From Alistipes sp. (GTDB taxonomy: Bacteria; Bacteroidota; Bacteroidia; Bacteroidales; Rikenellaceae): a stretch of 64,000 bases of DNA. How positions within the stretch are numbered: position 1 is the first letter of the stretch; each line of letters begins with the position of its first letter. The stretch is taken from NCBI GenBank assembly GCA_017936685.1, contig JAGBFA010000004.1, positions 62,001-126,000 on the forward strand, read 5' to 3'. The notes under the pieces were generated by a model that saw nothing but the letters and a program-made list of their open reading frames with translations, was not told where the DNA came from and ran no database searches. A program made the translations under genes and the position numbers. Shown one piece after another: positions 24,942 to 33,050 of the stretch.

Positions 24942-27908
24942 ATGAAGCGTTATTTTCACTATTTCGCTCTCGCCGGCATGGTTTTGGCGGGGGGGGGAAT
25001 TGTGAGTTGTTCGGACGATAATACGGAAACTCCCGTATTGGATCCCCAATTCGCAGTTCAGGTATTGTCGACGGATCTCGATGCAGCCAGCATCAGACTG
25101 ACCACCGAGGCTATCGGCGAATATGCCTACGCCGAGTCGGAGACCGTCATGACGGCCGACGAGGTATTTGCGGCTGCCGCTGCGGGTGATACCATCTCGG
25201 GCAAGGGTGCCTGCGAAGACGGCACCAACGACATAAAGGTCACCGGGCTCGAGCCGGAGACCGAGTATTCTCTCTATTTCGCTGCCAAAGCCACCGACGG
25301 TTCGTATTTCAAGAGCGTGATTCCCGTAACGTTCACGACCATCGACACTCCGGCAGTGTTCGAAGTGGAGTTGCAGAAAGCCGGCACGAGCACGGCCGAA
25401 GTCAAGCTCACCACCTCGAAGATAACCAAGTACGCATATTTGGCCTATCCCTCGGCAGAGGCTCCCGAAGCCGCACCTACCGCAACGATTCTGTTCGCGA
25501 CCGGCATCTCGGACGACGTGGCCGACGGCGAGAACGTCATTACGGTGAGAGCGTTGCAGCCCAACACTCCGTATGTGGTGTACTTTGCCGCACAGACCGT
25601 CAAGGAGGAGTATTTCGAGACGGTAGCGAAGATCGAGCTGACCACCGAGGATTTCACCGATGCGGTCACCGTATATGACAACACCAACAACGGCTTCAAG
25701 GTAGCCGTCAAGGTTCCCGCCGATGTCAAGGAGAAGAACCACGTCATCAAATGGGGTACATCGAGCCTGTTCAACTACAATATGCAGGGAGCGTTCGACA
25801 GCAACATGCTCGTATTGAACGACGAATACTACCACACCAATCTTTTCAACGAGGACACCACCCTGTTCATCGACAACGACCACTGCTTTGTCCTCGACGA
25901 GAACGGCGAGCTCGAAATCGACGAGTATGGCGATTACAAACAGATGTTCGATCCGGTAATCCCCGGACAGCCGCAGGTATTCATTCTCGGCGAGCATGAA
26001 TGGGGCGAGTCGATGTACGGCTGGGGCGAGGGTTACTACATTCCCTTGTTCGACGAAGACGCATACTACGCAGCTCTCGGCGAAGAGGGCGGCGACGATC
26101 CGTGGGGTCCGCTCATGTCGAAGGCAAGAAAGGCTACGCGCGCCGTCAACCAGGACGACTTCTGGACAGGCTTCCACCACAGAGAGTTGGTTGTGGTAGG
26201 CCAGCCCGAGCAGCTCGATGCCGAGATCCGCATCAACACATCGGCACTGCGTCCCAACGGCGGTCTGATACAGATCGACACCGATCCCGAAGTGGTATCG
26301 TACAGCGTATTGATAACCGAGACCGAGACCCTGGGCCAGATCCTGCAATTCCTCGACAACAACATGGATTACCTGCCGTGGTTCGTGGAGTCTTACGATG
26401 CCATGATGAACCTGGGCACCATCACCGCCTCGGGAGCACTCGACATCAACCTCGAAGATGTCGTCTATCTCGACAAGACAGCTACATATTATGTATTGGT
26501 AACCGGCCGCGGCGACGACGAGGGCGCAAGCATCTGCTTCGCACAGGCCGAGTTCCAGCTTCCCGAGCCTACCAAACCCGCACCCGTGGTCGAGGTCAAG
26601 GGCATCAACAAGCCCGACGGCGAGCCTACGCCCTACGAGGTATGGTTCAATGTCAAGTGTACGACCAAAGATGCCGAGACGGCCATCTACGGCTGCAACT
26701 ACGAGCGCGAGTGGGAGACCACCAAGGGCAGCAACTATTCTGATGCCGATCTGATCGAGCGCGCCGGCAACCAGTTCTCGGCAGCCGACATCGCACAGAT
26801 CAACACTGACGAGGGCCTCAACGTCATGTTCGACACGCGCGAAGATGCCAACACCTATCTTGGTGTGATAGCTTACAACGACGAGGGTACGGCCAGCGAG
26901 GCTGCGGTAGGCAAGATGCGTTCTATCCGCGAGCCGGCAGCCCAGCGCGTCGAGTCGGATCTGTTCACCGCCCTCGACGGCGACTGGACGGCTACGACAA
27001 CCGTAACCTACCAGCTTTACAGCAACGAGACCGGAAAGACCGAGACAATCACCGAGGAGAAGAAGTGCAAGGTGACCATCGGTAATGTGACCTATCCCGC
27101 AACGCTGAGCGACGAGGTATATGCCACTTACGAGTCGATCGGCAAGGACAAAGAGGCAACCGACGCATATTTCGCCGAATTCAAGGAGGTGGCCGACATC
27201 TTCAACGACAAGACCCGCGGCCAGAACCGCATACTCTGCAACGGCTTCGACTTCGAGGTATCGCGCTACGGTGGCAATATGGTGATGACCTACGCTTCAC
27301 CGTTCGAGCTCTTCTGCTCGAAGAGCTACAACGGCTACGACAACGAGTCGATACTCTACGACTTCGGTCCGAAGTGGTACTTGCAGGTGGCAGCCGACGG
27401 CACGGTGACCGTTCCGTTCAACGTCAACTACTTCTTCCCCATGTCGCAGTGGACGCGTTCGACCTATCATCTGATCGGTGCCAGCGAGCAGTATGCTCTG
27501 CCTTACTGGACGGACGGTACCACCGGTAACTTCCCCGTGGAGATCTCGGCCGACAAGAACACCATCACCGTCAAGCCGGTTGAGTACAACGAGCAGCTGT
27601 ACTACCCCGTAGGAGCTGCCGCCAACTTCACCAGCTGGGCGTTCAACAGCCGCACCATCAGCAACATCGTGCTGACCCGCGGTTGGACGGAGACGCCCGA
27701 GACCACGGCTATGAAAGCAGGCCGCGTCTACACCTCGAAGATCGCCGCTCTGAACGGCATGAAGTACTCGCCCGTGATGAAGGCCAAGAACCGCACCTCG
27801 TTCAAGACGATCAAGAAGCGCAACCAGATCGATTACAGCATCGTCGGCCGCGAGCAGTTCATCGAGAACGCAAAGGCATCTTTGAAAAAATCGCGTCAGG
27901 CACGTTAA
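24942..27908 (+). CDS. Large surface lipoprotein with fibronectin-III-like repeats
   Basis: A 988-residue lipoprotein precursor from ATG 24942: MKRYFHYFALAGMVL, then a lipobox ending IVSC (Cys near 24). A run of nine G (24989-24997) encodes the AGGG just before the lipobox, so slippage would switch the protein off. Two related domains contain TGLEPETEYSLYFAAKATDG and RALQPNTPYVVYFAAQT, like FN3 modules. The middle and C-terminal regions are beta-rich without recognised motifs. The C-terminus is unusually basic (KAKNRTSFKTIKKRNQ ... ASLKKSRQAR). A terminator follows, then the DUF6029 barrel gene. The function is unknown; a substrate-binding or surface structural role is plausible. Confidence 0.75.
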   Translation: MKRYFHYFALAGMVLAGGGIVSCSDDNTETPVLDPQFAVQVLSTDLDAASIRLTTEAIGEYAYAESETVMTADEVFAAAAAGDTISGKGACEDGTNDIKVTGLEPETEYSLYFAAKATDGSYFKSVIPVTFTTIDTPAVFEVELQKAGTSTAEVKLTTSKITKYAYLAYPSAEAPEAAPTATILFATGISDDVADGENVITVRALQPNTPYVVYFAAQTVKEEYFETVAKIELTTEDFTDAVTVYDNTNNGFKVAVKVPADVKEKNHVIKWGTSSLFNYNMQGAFDSNMLVLNDEYYHTNLFNEDTTLFIDNDHCFVLDENGELEIDEYGDYKQMFDPVIPGQPQVFILGEHEWGESMYGWGEGYYIPLFDEDAYYAALGEEGGDDPWGPLMSKARKATRAVNQDDFWTGFHHRELVVVGQPEQLDAEIRINTSALRPNGGLIQIDTDPEVVSYSVLITETETLGQILQFLDNNMDYLPWFVESYDAMMNLGTITASGALDINLEDVVYLDKTATYYVLVTGRGDDEGASICFAQAEFQLPEPTKPAPVVEVKGINKPDGEPTPYEVWFNVKCTTKDAETAIYGCNYEREWETTKGSNYSDADLIERAGNQFSAADIAQINTDEGLNVMFDTREDANTYLGVIAYNDEGTASEAAVGKMRSIREPAAQRVESDLFTALDGDWTATTTVTYQLYSNETGKTETITEEKKCKVTIGNVTYPATLSDEVYATYESIGKDKEATDAYFAEFKEVADIFNDKTRGQNRILCNGFDFEVSRYGGNMVMTYASPFELFCSKSYNGYDNESILYDFGPKWYLQVAADGTVTVPFNVNYFFPMSQWTRSTYHLIGASEQYALPYWTDGTTGNFPVEISADKNTITVKPVEYNEQLYYPVGAAANFTSWAFNSRTISNIVLTRGWTETPETTAMKAGRVYTSKIAALNGMKYSPVMKAKNRTSFKTIKKRNQIDYSIVGREQFIENAKASLKKSRQAR

Positions 27909-27923
27909 TCCGCAACATAGCAA

Positions 27924-27967
27924 ACCGACAGGAAACTCCTCGCAAGGGGAGTTTCCTATCGGTTTTT
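27924..27967 (+). terminator. Intrinsic terminator after the large lipoprotein gene
   Basis: ACCGACAGGAAACTCC pairs with GGGGAGTTTCCTATCGGT, with one bulge, around a short loop, followed by TTTTATG. The next gene starts 37 nt later, so some readthrough is likely if the three genes work together. Confidence 0.8.
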
Positions 27968-28004
27968 ATGATTTTCCATATCTCAAACGAATAAGCAAAC
28001 CGGA

Positions 28005-29600
28005 ATGAAACGTATCATTCTATCAATCGCCGCGGTCGCCGCAACGTTCACCGCACAGGCACAGATACGTCTGGGCGAGGGACAACTGTCGGGCAGCTTC
28101 GAGACCAACTCGATATACTATGTCGACGACAGCGGTCTGGGCGATGCCGGCAAGGCTCCCGACGACAAGTTCGGCTCAAACAACTACCTGAAAGTCGACT
28201 ACACATACGGCCGTTTCTCGGCCGGATTGCAGGCCGATGCCTATCTGCCCGCATTGCAGGGATACGAGATCGGACAGCAGCCCGACGCACGCAAGTTCTA
28301 CCTCTCGTCGAAATACATCAGATGGCAGGACAACAACTTCTCGGTATTAGTGGGCGACATATTCGACCAGTTCGGCAACGGACTCGTCTTCCGCAGCTAC
28401 GAGGATCGCCAGTTGGGATTCAACAACTCGCTCGAAGGCATCAGCGGCAGCTACCGCTTCGGCAACTATGTCTCGATAAAGGGCATGTACGGCCGTCCGA
28501 GGCTCTACACCGACTACGCCTCGTCGTGGGTGCGCGGTGCCGATCTGAGCATATCTCTGGGCGATATCATAGGCAGCAGCGAGCTGCAACTCTCGTTGGA
28601 GGGCAGCTACGTCAACCGTCACGAATCGCTCGACAAGGACGACATGCGCGACTTCGCGGCAATGGGTCTCACCTCGCCCAATCTGAACCTCTACTCCGGC
28701 CGACTGAACTTCGACTGGAAGGGTCTGTCGCTGCGCGGCGAGTATGCCGCCAAAAACAAAGACCTCTCCTCGGCCACCTCGGAGGAGGCCGTAAGGGGCA
28801 GTGCCGTCCTGGCCGAGTTGGGTTACAACCGCAACAGCCTGAGTATCGGCGGCACGTTCCGCATGCTCGACCACATGGGCACCATGCTCTCGCTCTACGG
28901 CACGGGCACGGGCAACGCCCTGAACTACCTGCCTGCGCTGACTCGCCAGTACACCTACATGCTGGCCAATCTGAACCCCTATCAGGTCAACCCCGAGGGC
29001 GAGATCGGCGGTCAGGTGGACATATACTATTCGATACGCAACAAGCAGGATCGCCACCGCTACTGGAATCTGCACGCCAACTACTCGACATATTACACCC
29101 TGCACGACTCGCAGAGCATCACAGGCAAACGCGAGCTGCTGTGGCAGGACATAAACGTCGACGTGGAGCGTCAGTGGAACCGCCGGTTGAAGACCACGCT
29201 TCTGTTCTCGTTCCAGGAGTGGAACCCCTATCACGGCTATCGCCACCGCACCTACGTGTCGAACATCTTCGTGGCCGACGTGACCTACAAGTTCAACCGC
29301 ACCACGGCTCTGCGCGTCGAGGCGCAGTATCTGCTCTCGGACGAGTATGAGGGCGACTGGGTGGCAGGCTTGGTCGAGTTCAGCGTAGCACCGCATTGGA
29401 GCGTCTTTTTCAGCGACATGTACAACATCGACAAGACCAAGACCAACTATTACAGCGGAGGATTCAGTTATACCCACAGCCGCACCCGCATACAGCTCAG
29501 CTACGGCCGCAACCGTGCCGGATATGTCTGCTCGGGCGGCGTGTGCCGCTACTCGCCGGCATACACGGGTCTGAACCTCGCACTCACATCGTCATTCTGA
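28005..29600 (+). CDS. DUF6029-like outer-membrane beta-barrel protein
   Basis: A 531-residue protein with a clean signal peptide (MKRIILSIAAVAATFTAQAQ). The mature chain is a series of amphipathic strands with aromatic girdles, e.g. DDKFGSNNYLKVDYTYGRFS, RFGNYVSIKGMYGRPRLYTD, NRRLKTTLLFSFQEWNPYHG, ending GLNLALTSSF. The C-terminal Phe and absence of plug or TonB motifs fit a plain barrel. The length and opening pattern resemble DUF6029 family members of Bacteroidetes. It sits between the large lipoprotein and the Omp28-like gene (25 nt gap to the latter's ATG), so the three probably form one outer-membrane assembly. Confidence 0.75.
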   Translation: MKRIILSIAAVAATFTAQAQIRLGEGQLSGSFETNSIYYVDDSGLGDAGKAPDDKFGSNNYLKVDYTYGRFSAGLQADAYLPALQGYEIGQQPDARKFYLSSKYIRWQDNNFSVLVGDIFDQFGNGLVFRSYEDRQLGFNNSLEGISGSYRFGNYVSIKGMYGRPRLYTDYASSWVRGADLSISLGDIIGSSELQLSLEGSYVNRHESLDKDDMRDFAAMGLTSPNLNLYSGRLNFDWKGLSLRGEYAAKNKDLSSATSEEAVRGSAVLAELGYNRNSLSIGGTFRMLDHMGTMLSLYGTGTGNALNYLPALTRQYTYMLANLNPYQVNPEGEIGGQVDIYYSIRNKQDRHRYWNLHANYSTYYTLHDSQSITGKRELLWQDINVDVERQWNRRLKTTLLFSFQEWNPYHGYRHRTYVSNIFVADVTYKFNRTTALRVEAQYLLSDEYEGDWVAGLVEFSVAPHWSVFFSDMYNIDKTKTNYYSGGFSYTHSRTRIQLSYGRNRAGYVCSGGVCRYSPAYTGLNLALTSSF

Positions 29601-29625
29601 GACTACGTTTAAACACACAATGTTT

Positions 29626-31101
29626 ATGAAATCATTGAAATCAATATCGATCCTCGCAGCCATAGCCATGTGTGCCGTATCGTGTCTCACGGGCAAGGGC
29701 AGCGACGAGGACATACCCGCGCCCGTACCTCCCGCACCGGAGGAGCTGAGCGTGAAGGTATCGGCCTCGGTGATCTATGCCAACGGCAGCGATGCGGCCG
29801 TATTCGACATAAGCTACGGCGAGCAGCAGCTGACCGCCGACGATGTCACCATCTACAACGCCGACGACGATACGGAGGTGGCCATGCCCGATCTGAGCTT
29901 CTCTACCGCCACCCCGGGCGAATATGCCTTCTATGTGAAGTATGCCACCGCATCGGACGACGGCGAAGAGATCGTGCTCACCTCCGAGGTGATCGACATT
30001 ACGGCCATAACCGAAATCTTCCTCGGACGCACCGACGACGAGGGACTTACGGTCAAGCTGTCGAGCACCGTCTTCCAGGCGGGCGAGGACCGCGCCATAT
30101 TCGTCATACGCTTCAACGGCGAGGTGCTCGAAGAGGGCTACGAGATCTACGACGCGCAGACCAACACCATCGTGGACCTGCCCACCATGACGCTCACCGA
30201 CGAGCAGGGCAAGAACTACGAGCTGCCGGTGTATACCGCCGACGAGCCGGGCACAAGAAGTTTCTGGGTATCATACAAGGTTCACACCACCGTCAAAACG
30301 CCCTCGACGATCACGGCCGTATCGTTCCCCGTGCCGATGCGTCCGGGCGATACGCAGCCCGACAACACGTCGTTCAAGCATCGCGCACTGCTCATACAGT
30401 TCACCGGTCTGGGCTGCGGCTACTGTCCCTACATGATCGCCGCCCTGCGCACGGTTCTCGCCGACGAGGCCTATGCCGACAATGCCGTGCTGGCCGCCTC
30501 GCACGAGTATAGCGGCGATCCGTTCGACCACGGAGCCGACCTCGAAACATCGATGAACGTATCGACGTATCCCACCGTCGTAGTCAACATGGCCACCAGC
30601 ATAGGCAATTACAGCTATACGGGCAACGTCAACAACCTCAAAAAGCTGATCGACGACGCAGTATCGGCTCCGGCCAAGGCCGGCATCTCGGTACGTATGA
30701 ACGTAGCCGACAACACTCTGGTGGCACGCGCCACGGTCAAGGCGGGTCAGACGGGCGAATACCGCATCGGCGCATGGCTCGTGGAGGACGGACTCACAGG
30801 CCGCCAGGCCAACTACGGCATGTCCGAGGATACCACAGGTCCGTTCGGCACGCACGACTGCGTGCTGCGCATACTCGACAGCTCGATGTCGCGAGGCAAC
30901 TTCACAGGTCACTCGCTCGGCACCTTGAACAGCGGCGATCTGGCCGACCACCTCTTCGTGATGAATCTCAATCCGGAGTGGGTTCAGGAGAACTGCCGTC
31001 TGATCTTGTTCGTAACCACTACCAACGGCAGCTATTACAGCGTAACCAACGCCATAGCCAGCGACTCGCTCACCGGAACCATGGAGTTTGAGTACGAATA
31101 A
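29626..31101 (+). CDS. Omp28-related lipoprotein with CxxC thioredoxin-like domain
   Basis: From ATG 29626 the product is 491 residues: MKSLKSISILAAIAMC, with lipobox AVSC. Two similar beta domains follow (VKVSASVIYANGSDAAVFDI and VKLSSTVFQAGEDRAIFVIR, an internal duplication). Then an Omp28/thioredoxin-fold region has ALLIQFTGLGCGYCPYM (CGYC), HEYSGDPFDHG and STYPTVVVNM (cis-Pro), and a beta-sandwich C-terminus ends GTMEFEYE. A surface or periplasmic thiol-active role is likely from the CGYC site, but the partner is unknown. It is the last gene of the set starting at 24942. Confidence 0.8.
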   Translation: MKSLKSISILAAIAMCAVSCLTGKGSDEDIPAPVPPAPEELSVKVSASVIYANGSDAAVFDISYGEQQLTADDVTIYNADDDTEVAMPDLSFSTATPGEYAFYVKYATASDDGEEIVLTSEVIDITAITEIFLGRTDDEGLTVKLSSTVFQAGEDRAIFVIRFNGEVLEEGYEIYDAQTNTIVDLPTMTLTDEQGKNYELPVYTADEPGTRSFWVSYKVHTTVKTPSTITAVSFPVPMRPGDTQPDNTSFKHRALLIQFTGLGCGYCPYMIAALRTVLADEAYADNAVLAASHEYSGDPFDHGADLETSMNVSTYPTVVVNMATSIGNYSYTGNVNNLKKLIDDAVSAPAKAGISVRMNVADNTLVARATVKAGQTGEYRIGAWLVEDGLTGRQANYGMSEDTTGPFGTHDCVLRILDSSMSRGNFTGHSLGTLNSGDLADHLFVMNLNPEWVQENCRLILFVTTTNGSYYSVTNAIASDSLTGTMEFEYE

Positions 31102-31212
31102 CCGTGTACGGAAGAGGAGGCGGGCCGAGTGCACGGGAAAGGTGCGCAAGAGCACGTCGTCACATAAAAGCTCGCCTGCGAAAGAGTAGTCGCACGGCAA
31201 CTCTCACACAAA

Positions 31213-31253
31213 GAAACCGCCCCTGTCGGATCGGATCCGACAGGGGCGGTTTC
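31213..31253 (+). terminator. Strong perfect hairpin after the Omp28-like gene
   Basis: GAAACCGCCCCTGTCGGATC and its exact complement flank a single G. T residues after it are sparse (CAATTACATATATTAATATTG), so it is a stable 3' end structure and probable terminator. Confidence 0.7.
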
Positions 31254-31284
31254 AATTACATATATTAATATTGTATCAGCCTTG

Positions 31285-31800
31285 CTTTCCGGTGGAGAGG
31301 CGAGACTCCCACGGTCGGGCCCTGCATCGGAGTGACAGAAACACATGTCTTGTCTTTCACAACCAGATGTTTCACTTCGCGTTGCTTCGTTCAACATGAC
31401 ACGTCGGGTCTGTCATTCTGAGGAGCGTGCTGTGCACGCGACGTGAGAATCTCTGTTCAGGTCGATGTGTGCTGCTGGGAGGACAATCGTGCTTCCGACC
31501 GCAAGACTCCCACGGTCGGGCACGCGCCCTGCATCGGAGTGACAGCGGGGTGTGAAGAGACTCCCACGTCGCAACTACGTTGCTCCTCGGAGTGACAGAC
31601 CACCTGTCAAAGCCCCACCACGGGACGAAGAACGAAGCCTGCCACGCCCCACATGGAGCGCGATAAATCGCGCGACAAAAGCCCCTCCCGAGGGAGGGGT
31701 TTGGGGGTGGGGTAAAATTTATATAACGGCGTAAGCCGTCGCTCAGTGGTCGACATTGGAAATGCAGTCGAATGACTGCGACGTAAGAATCTCTCTTTGC
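31285..31800. repeat. Composite intergenic repeat array E (inverted modules)
   Basis: No gene is supported in 31254-31840. The units include CGAGACTCCCACGGTCGGGC...GGAGTGACAG (31302-31337), CAACCAGATGTTTCAC...TCAACATGACA (31359-31399), TGTCATTCTGAGGAGC...GCGACGTGAGAATCTC (31410-31453), GACTCCCACGGTCGGGCA...GGAGTGACAG (31504-31545), GACTCCCACGTCGCAAC...GCTCCTCGGAGTGACAG (31559-31598) and the reversed hairpin block (31660-31745). There is no TTTTTCGTCAAAAGCGG element in this array. Confidence 0.75.
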
Positions 31801-31840
31801 CAATTTCCTTTCCCCTCCGCCGGACTTTATGGCTGAACCA

Positions 31841-32215
31841 CTATTTCACGGCAACGGCATCGATCTCCACCAGCGCGCCCATGGGCAGCGCAGCCACCTC
31901 GAAACATATTCTGGCTGGTTTGTCGGCCTTGAAGTATTCGGCATAGACGGCATTCATGGCGGCGAAGTCGGCGATATGCGCCAGCAGTACGGTGGTCTTG
32001 GCCACGTCGTCGAACGAATATCCCGCCTCGGCGAGTATGTGTCCGAGGTTGTCGAGCGACTGACGGGTCTGTGCCTCGATGCCCTCAGCCATCTTGCCGG
32101 TAGCTCCGTCGATGGGCAGCTGGCCCGAGATGTAGAGCGTCTGATCGTGTGCAATGGCCTGAGAATAGGGACCTACGGCTTTGGGAGCCAAAGGCGATGC
32201 GATTACTTTCTTCAT
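31841..32215 (-). CDS. ridA: RidA family enamine/imine deaminase
   Basis: A 124-residue protein that hydrolyses reactive 2-aminoacrylate-type intermediates released by PLP enzymes such as threonine dehydratase. RidA hallmarks are present: N-terminal PKAVGPYSQAI, LYISGQLPID, EGIEAQTRQSLDNL, the Arg-containing KPARICFEVAALPMGALVEI and terminal DAVAVK. The size is exactly typical of a family member. It stands alone on the minus strand; upstream lies a repeated promoter/hairpin module (32281-32372) that contains two TATCTTTG boxes in its direction. Confidence 0.94.
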   Translation of the reverse strand: MKKVIASPLAPKAVGPYSQAIAHDQTLYISGQLPIDGATGKMAEGIEAQTRQSLDNLGHILAEAGYSFDDVAKTTVLLAHIADFAAMNAVYAEYFKADKPARICFEVAALPMGALVEIDAVAVK

Positions 32216-32280
32216 ATTCCTATAAGTTTTAAATGTTTTGTATTATCTTTGCGTTGCATTCAATCGGGGCCAAACAGCCT

Positions 32281-32372
32281 TGGCGAAGCCAAAGATACGA
32301 ATAAACCGGGAGAAAAAGCTGGCTCGCTTGTACTTTTCCGGGGCGAAGTATCTTCGGCAAAGCCAAAGATAC
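32281..32372. repeat. Promoter/hairpin repeat module R1
   Basis: CCAAAGATACGAATAAACCG, a central palindrome-like AAAAAGCTGGCTCGCTTGTACTTTT, then GGCGAAGTATCTTCGGC...CCAAAGATAC. The same arrangement occurs at 47489, 57183 (inverted) and 62936. CAAAGATA is the complement of a TATCTTTG -7 box, so the module offers leftward promoters towards ridA (32290-32297 and 32365-32372). Confidence 0.65.
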
Positions 32373-32393
32373 TAAATAAATTTATTTTACAAT

Positions 32394-32822
32394 ATGAAAA
32401 GATCGTTTTTAATTATGCTCGCTGCCGTGGCCGTCATAGCCACGAGCTGCTGCAACTGCGCCTCGCGCAGTCGCGAAGTAAAACCTCTGACAGGTACGGA
32501 GTGGCATCTGGTGCAGATCATGGGACGCGATGTCGACAAATCGGCCGACAGCTACAATCTGTTGTTCTCGACCGACGGTCGTGTAAGCGGTGTCGGCGAC
32601 TGCAACCGACTGATGGGCAGCTACAAGACCGACGACAAACGCGCGCTCGAACTGGGAGCCATGGCCTCGACCCGAATGATGTGCCCCGACCAGCAGGCGG
32701 AGGACGAGTTCATGCAGATGCTCTCTCGCGTCACGCACTACGAGATGGACGGCGATATGATGCTGCTTCTGGCAAACGGCGAATTGGTGGCCATGTTCAA
32801 GGCCGTGCCGGCAGGCGAGTAG
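32394..32822 (+). CDS. META domain lipoprotein
   Basis: A 142-residue protein with a signal ending in a cysteine cluster (VIATSCCNCAS), so it is probably lipidated. The rest is a single META/HslJ-like domain: LTGTEWHLVQIMGRDV, LLFSTDGRVSGVGDCNRLMG, KRALELGAMASTRMMCPDQQ and MLLLANGELVAMFKAV. META domains occur in envelope stress proteins of unclear mechanism. It is transcribed divergently from ridA, and a TATCTTTG box at 32244-32251 on the plus strand is a possible but distant promoter. Confidence 0.9.
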   Translation: MKRSFLIMLAAVAVIATSCCNCASRSREVKPLTGTEWHLVQIMGRDVDKSADSYNLLFSTDGRVSGVGDCNRLMGSYKTDDKRALELGAMASTRMMCPDQQAEDEFMQMLSRVTHYEMDGDMMLLLANGELVAMFKAVPAGE

Positions 32823-33050
32823 TCCGACAAAATTTTTTTTTCGAGCGAAACATGCGTCGTACACCGCTGCGGCGCATGTTTTTCATATATGTGGAAAAAG
32901 TGTTGAAAGTCGGAGCCGCCAATTTTTCGTTTTGTCCGAAAAAATTCCCAAATTTGTAACGTAATGACAGCCCCTTTTGCGGAAGGGGCGGTGTCGTCTA
33001 AATCGGCGGCCGCCATTACGAATAGATGAATTAACAATATAAACAGATAT

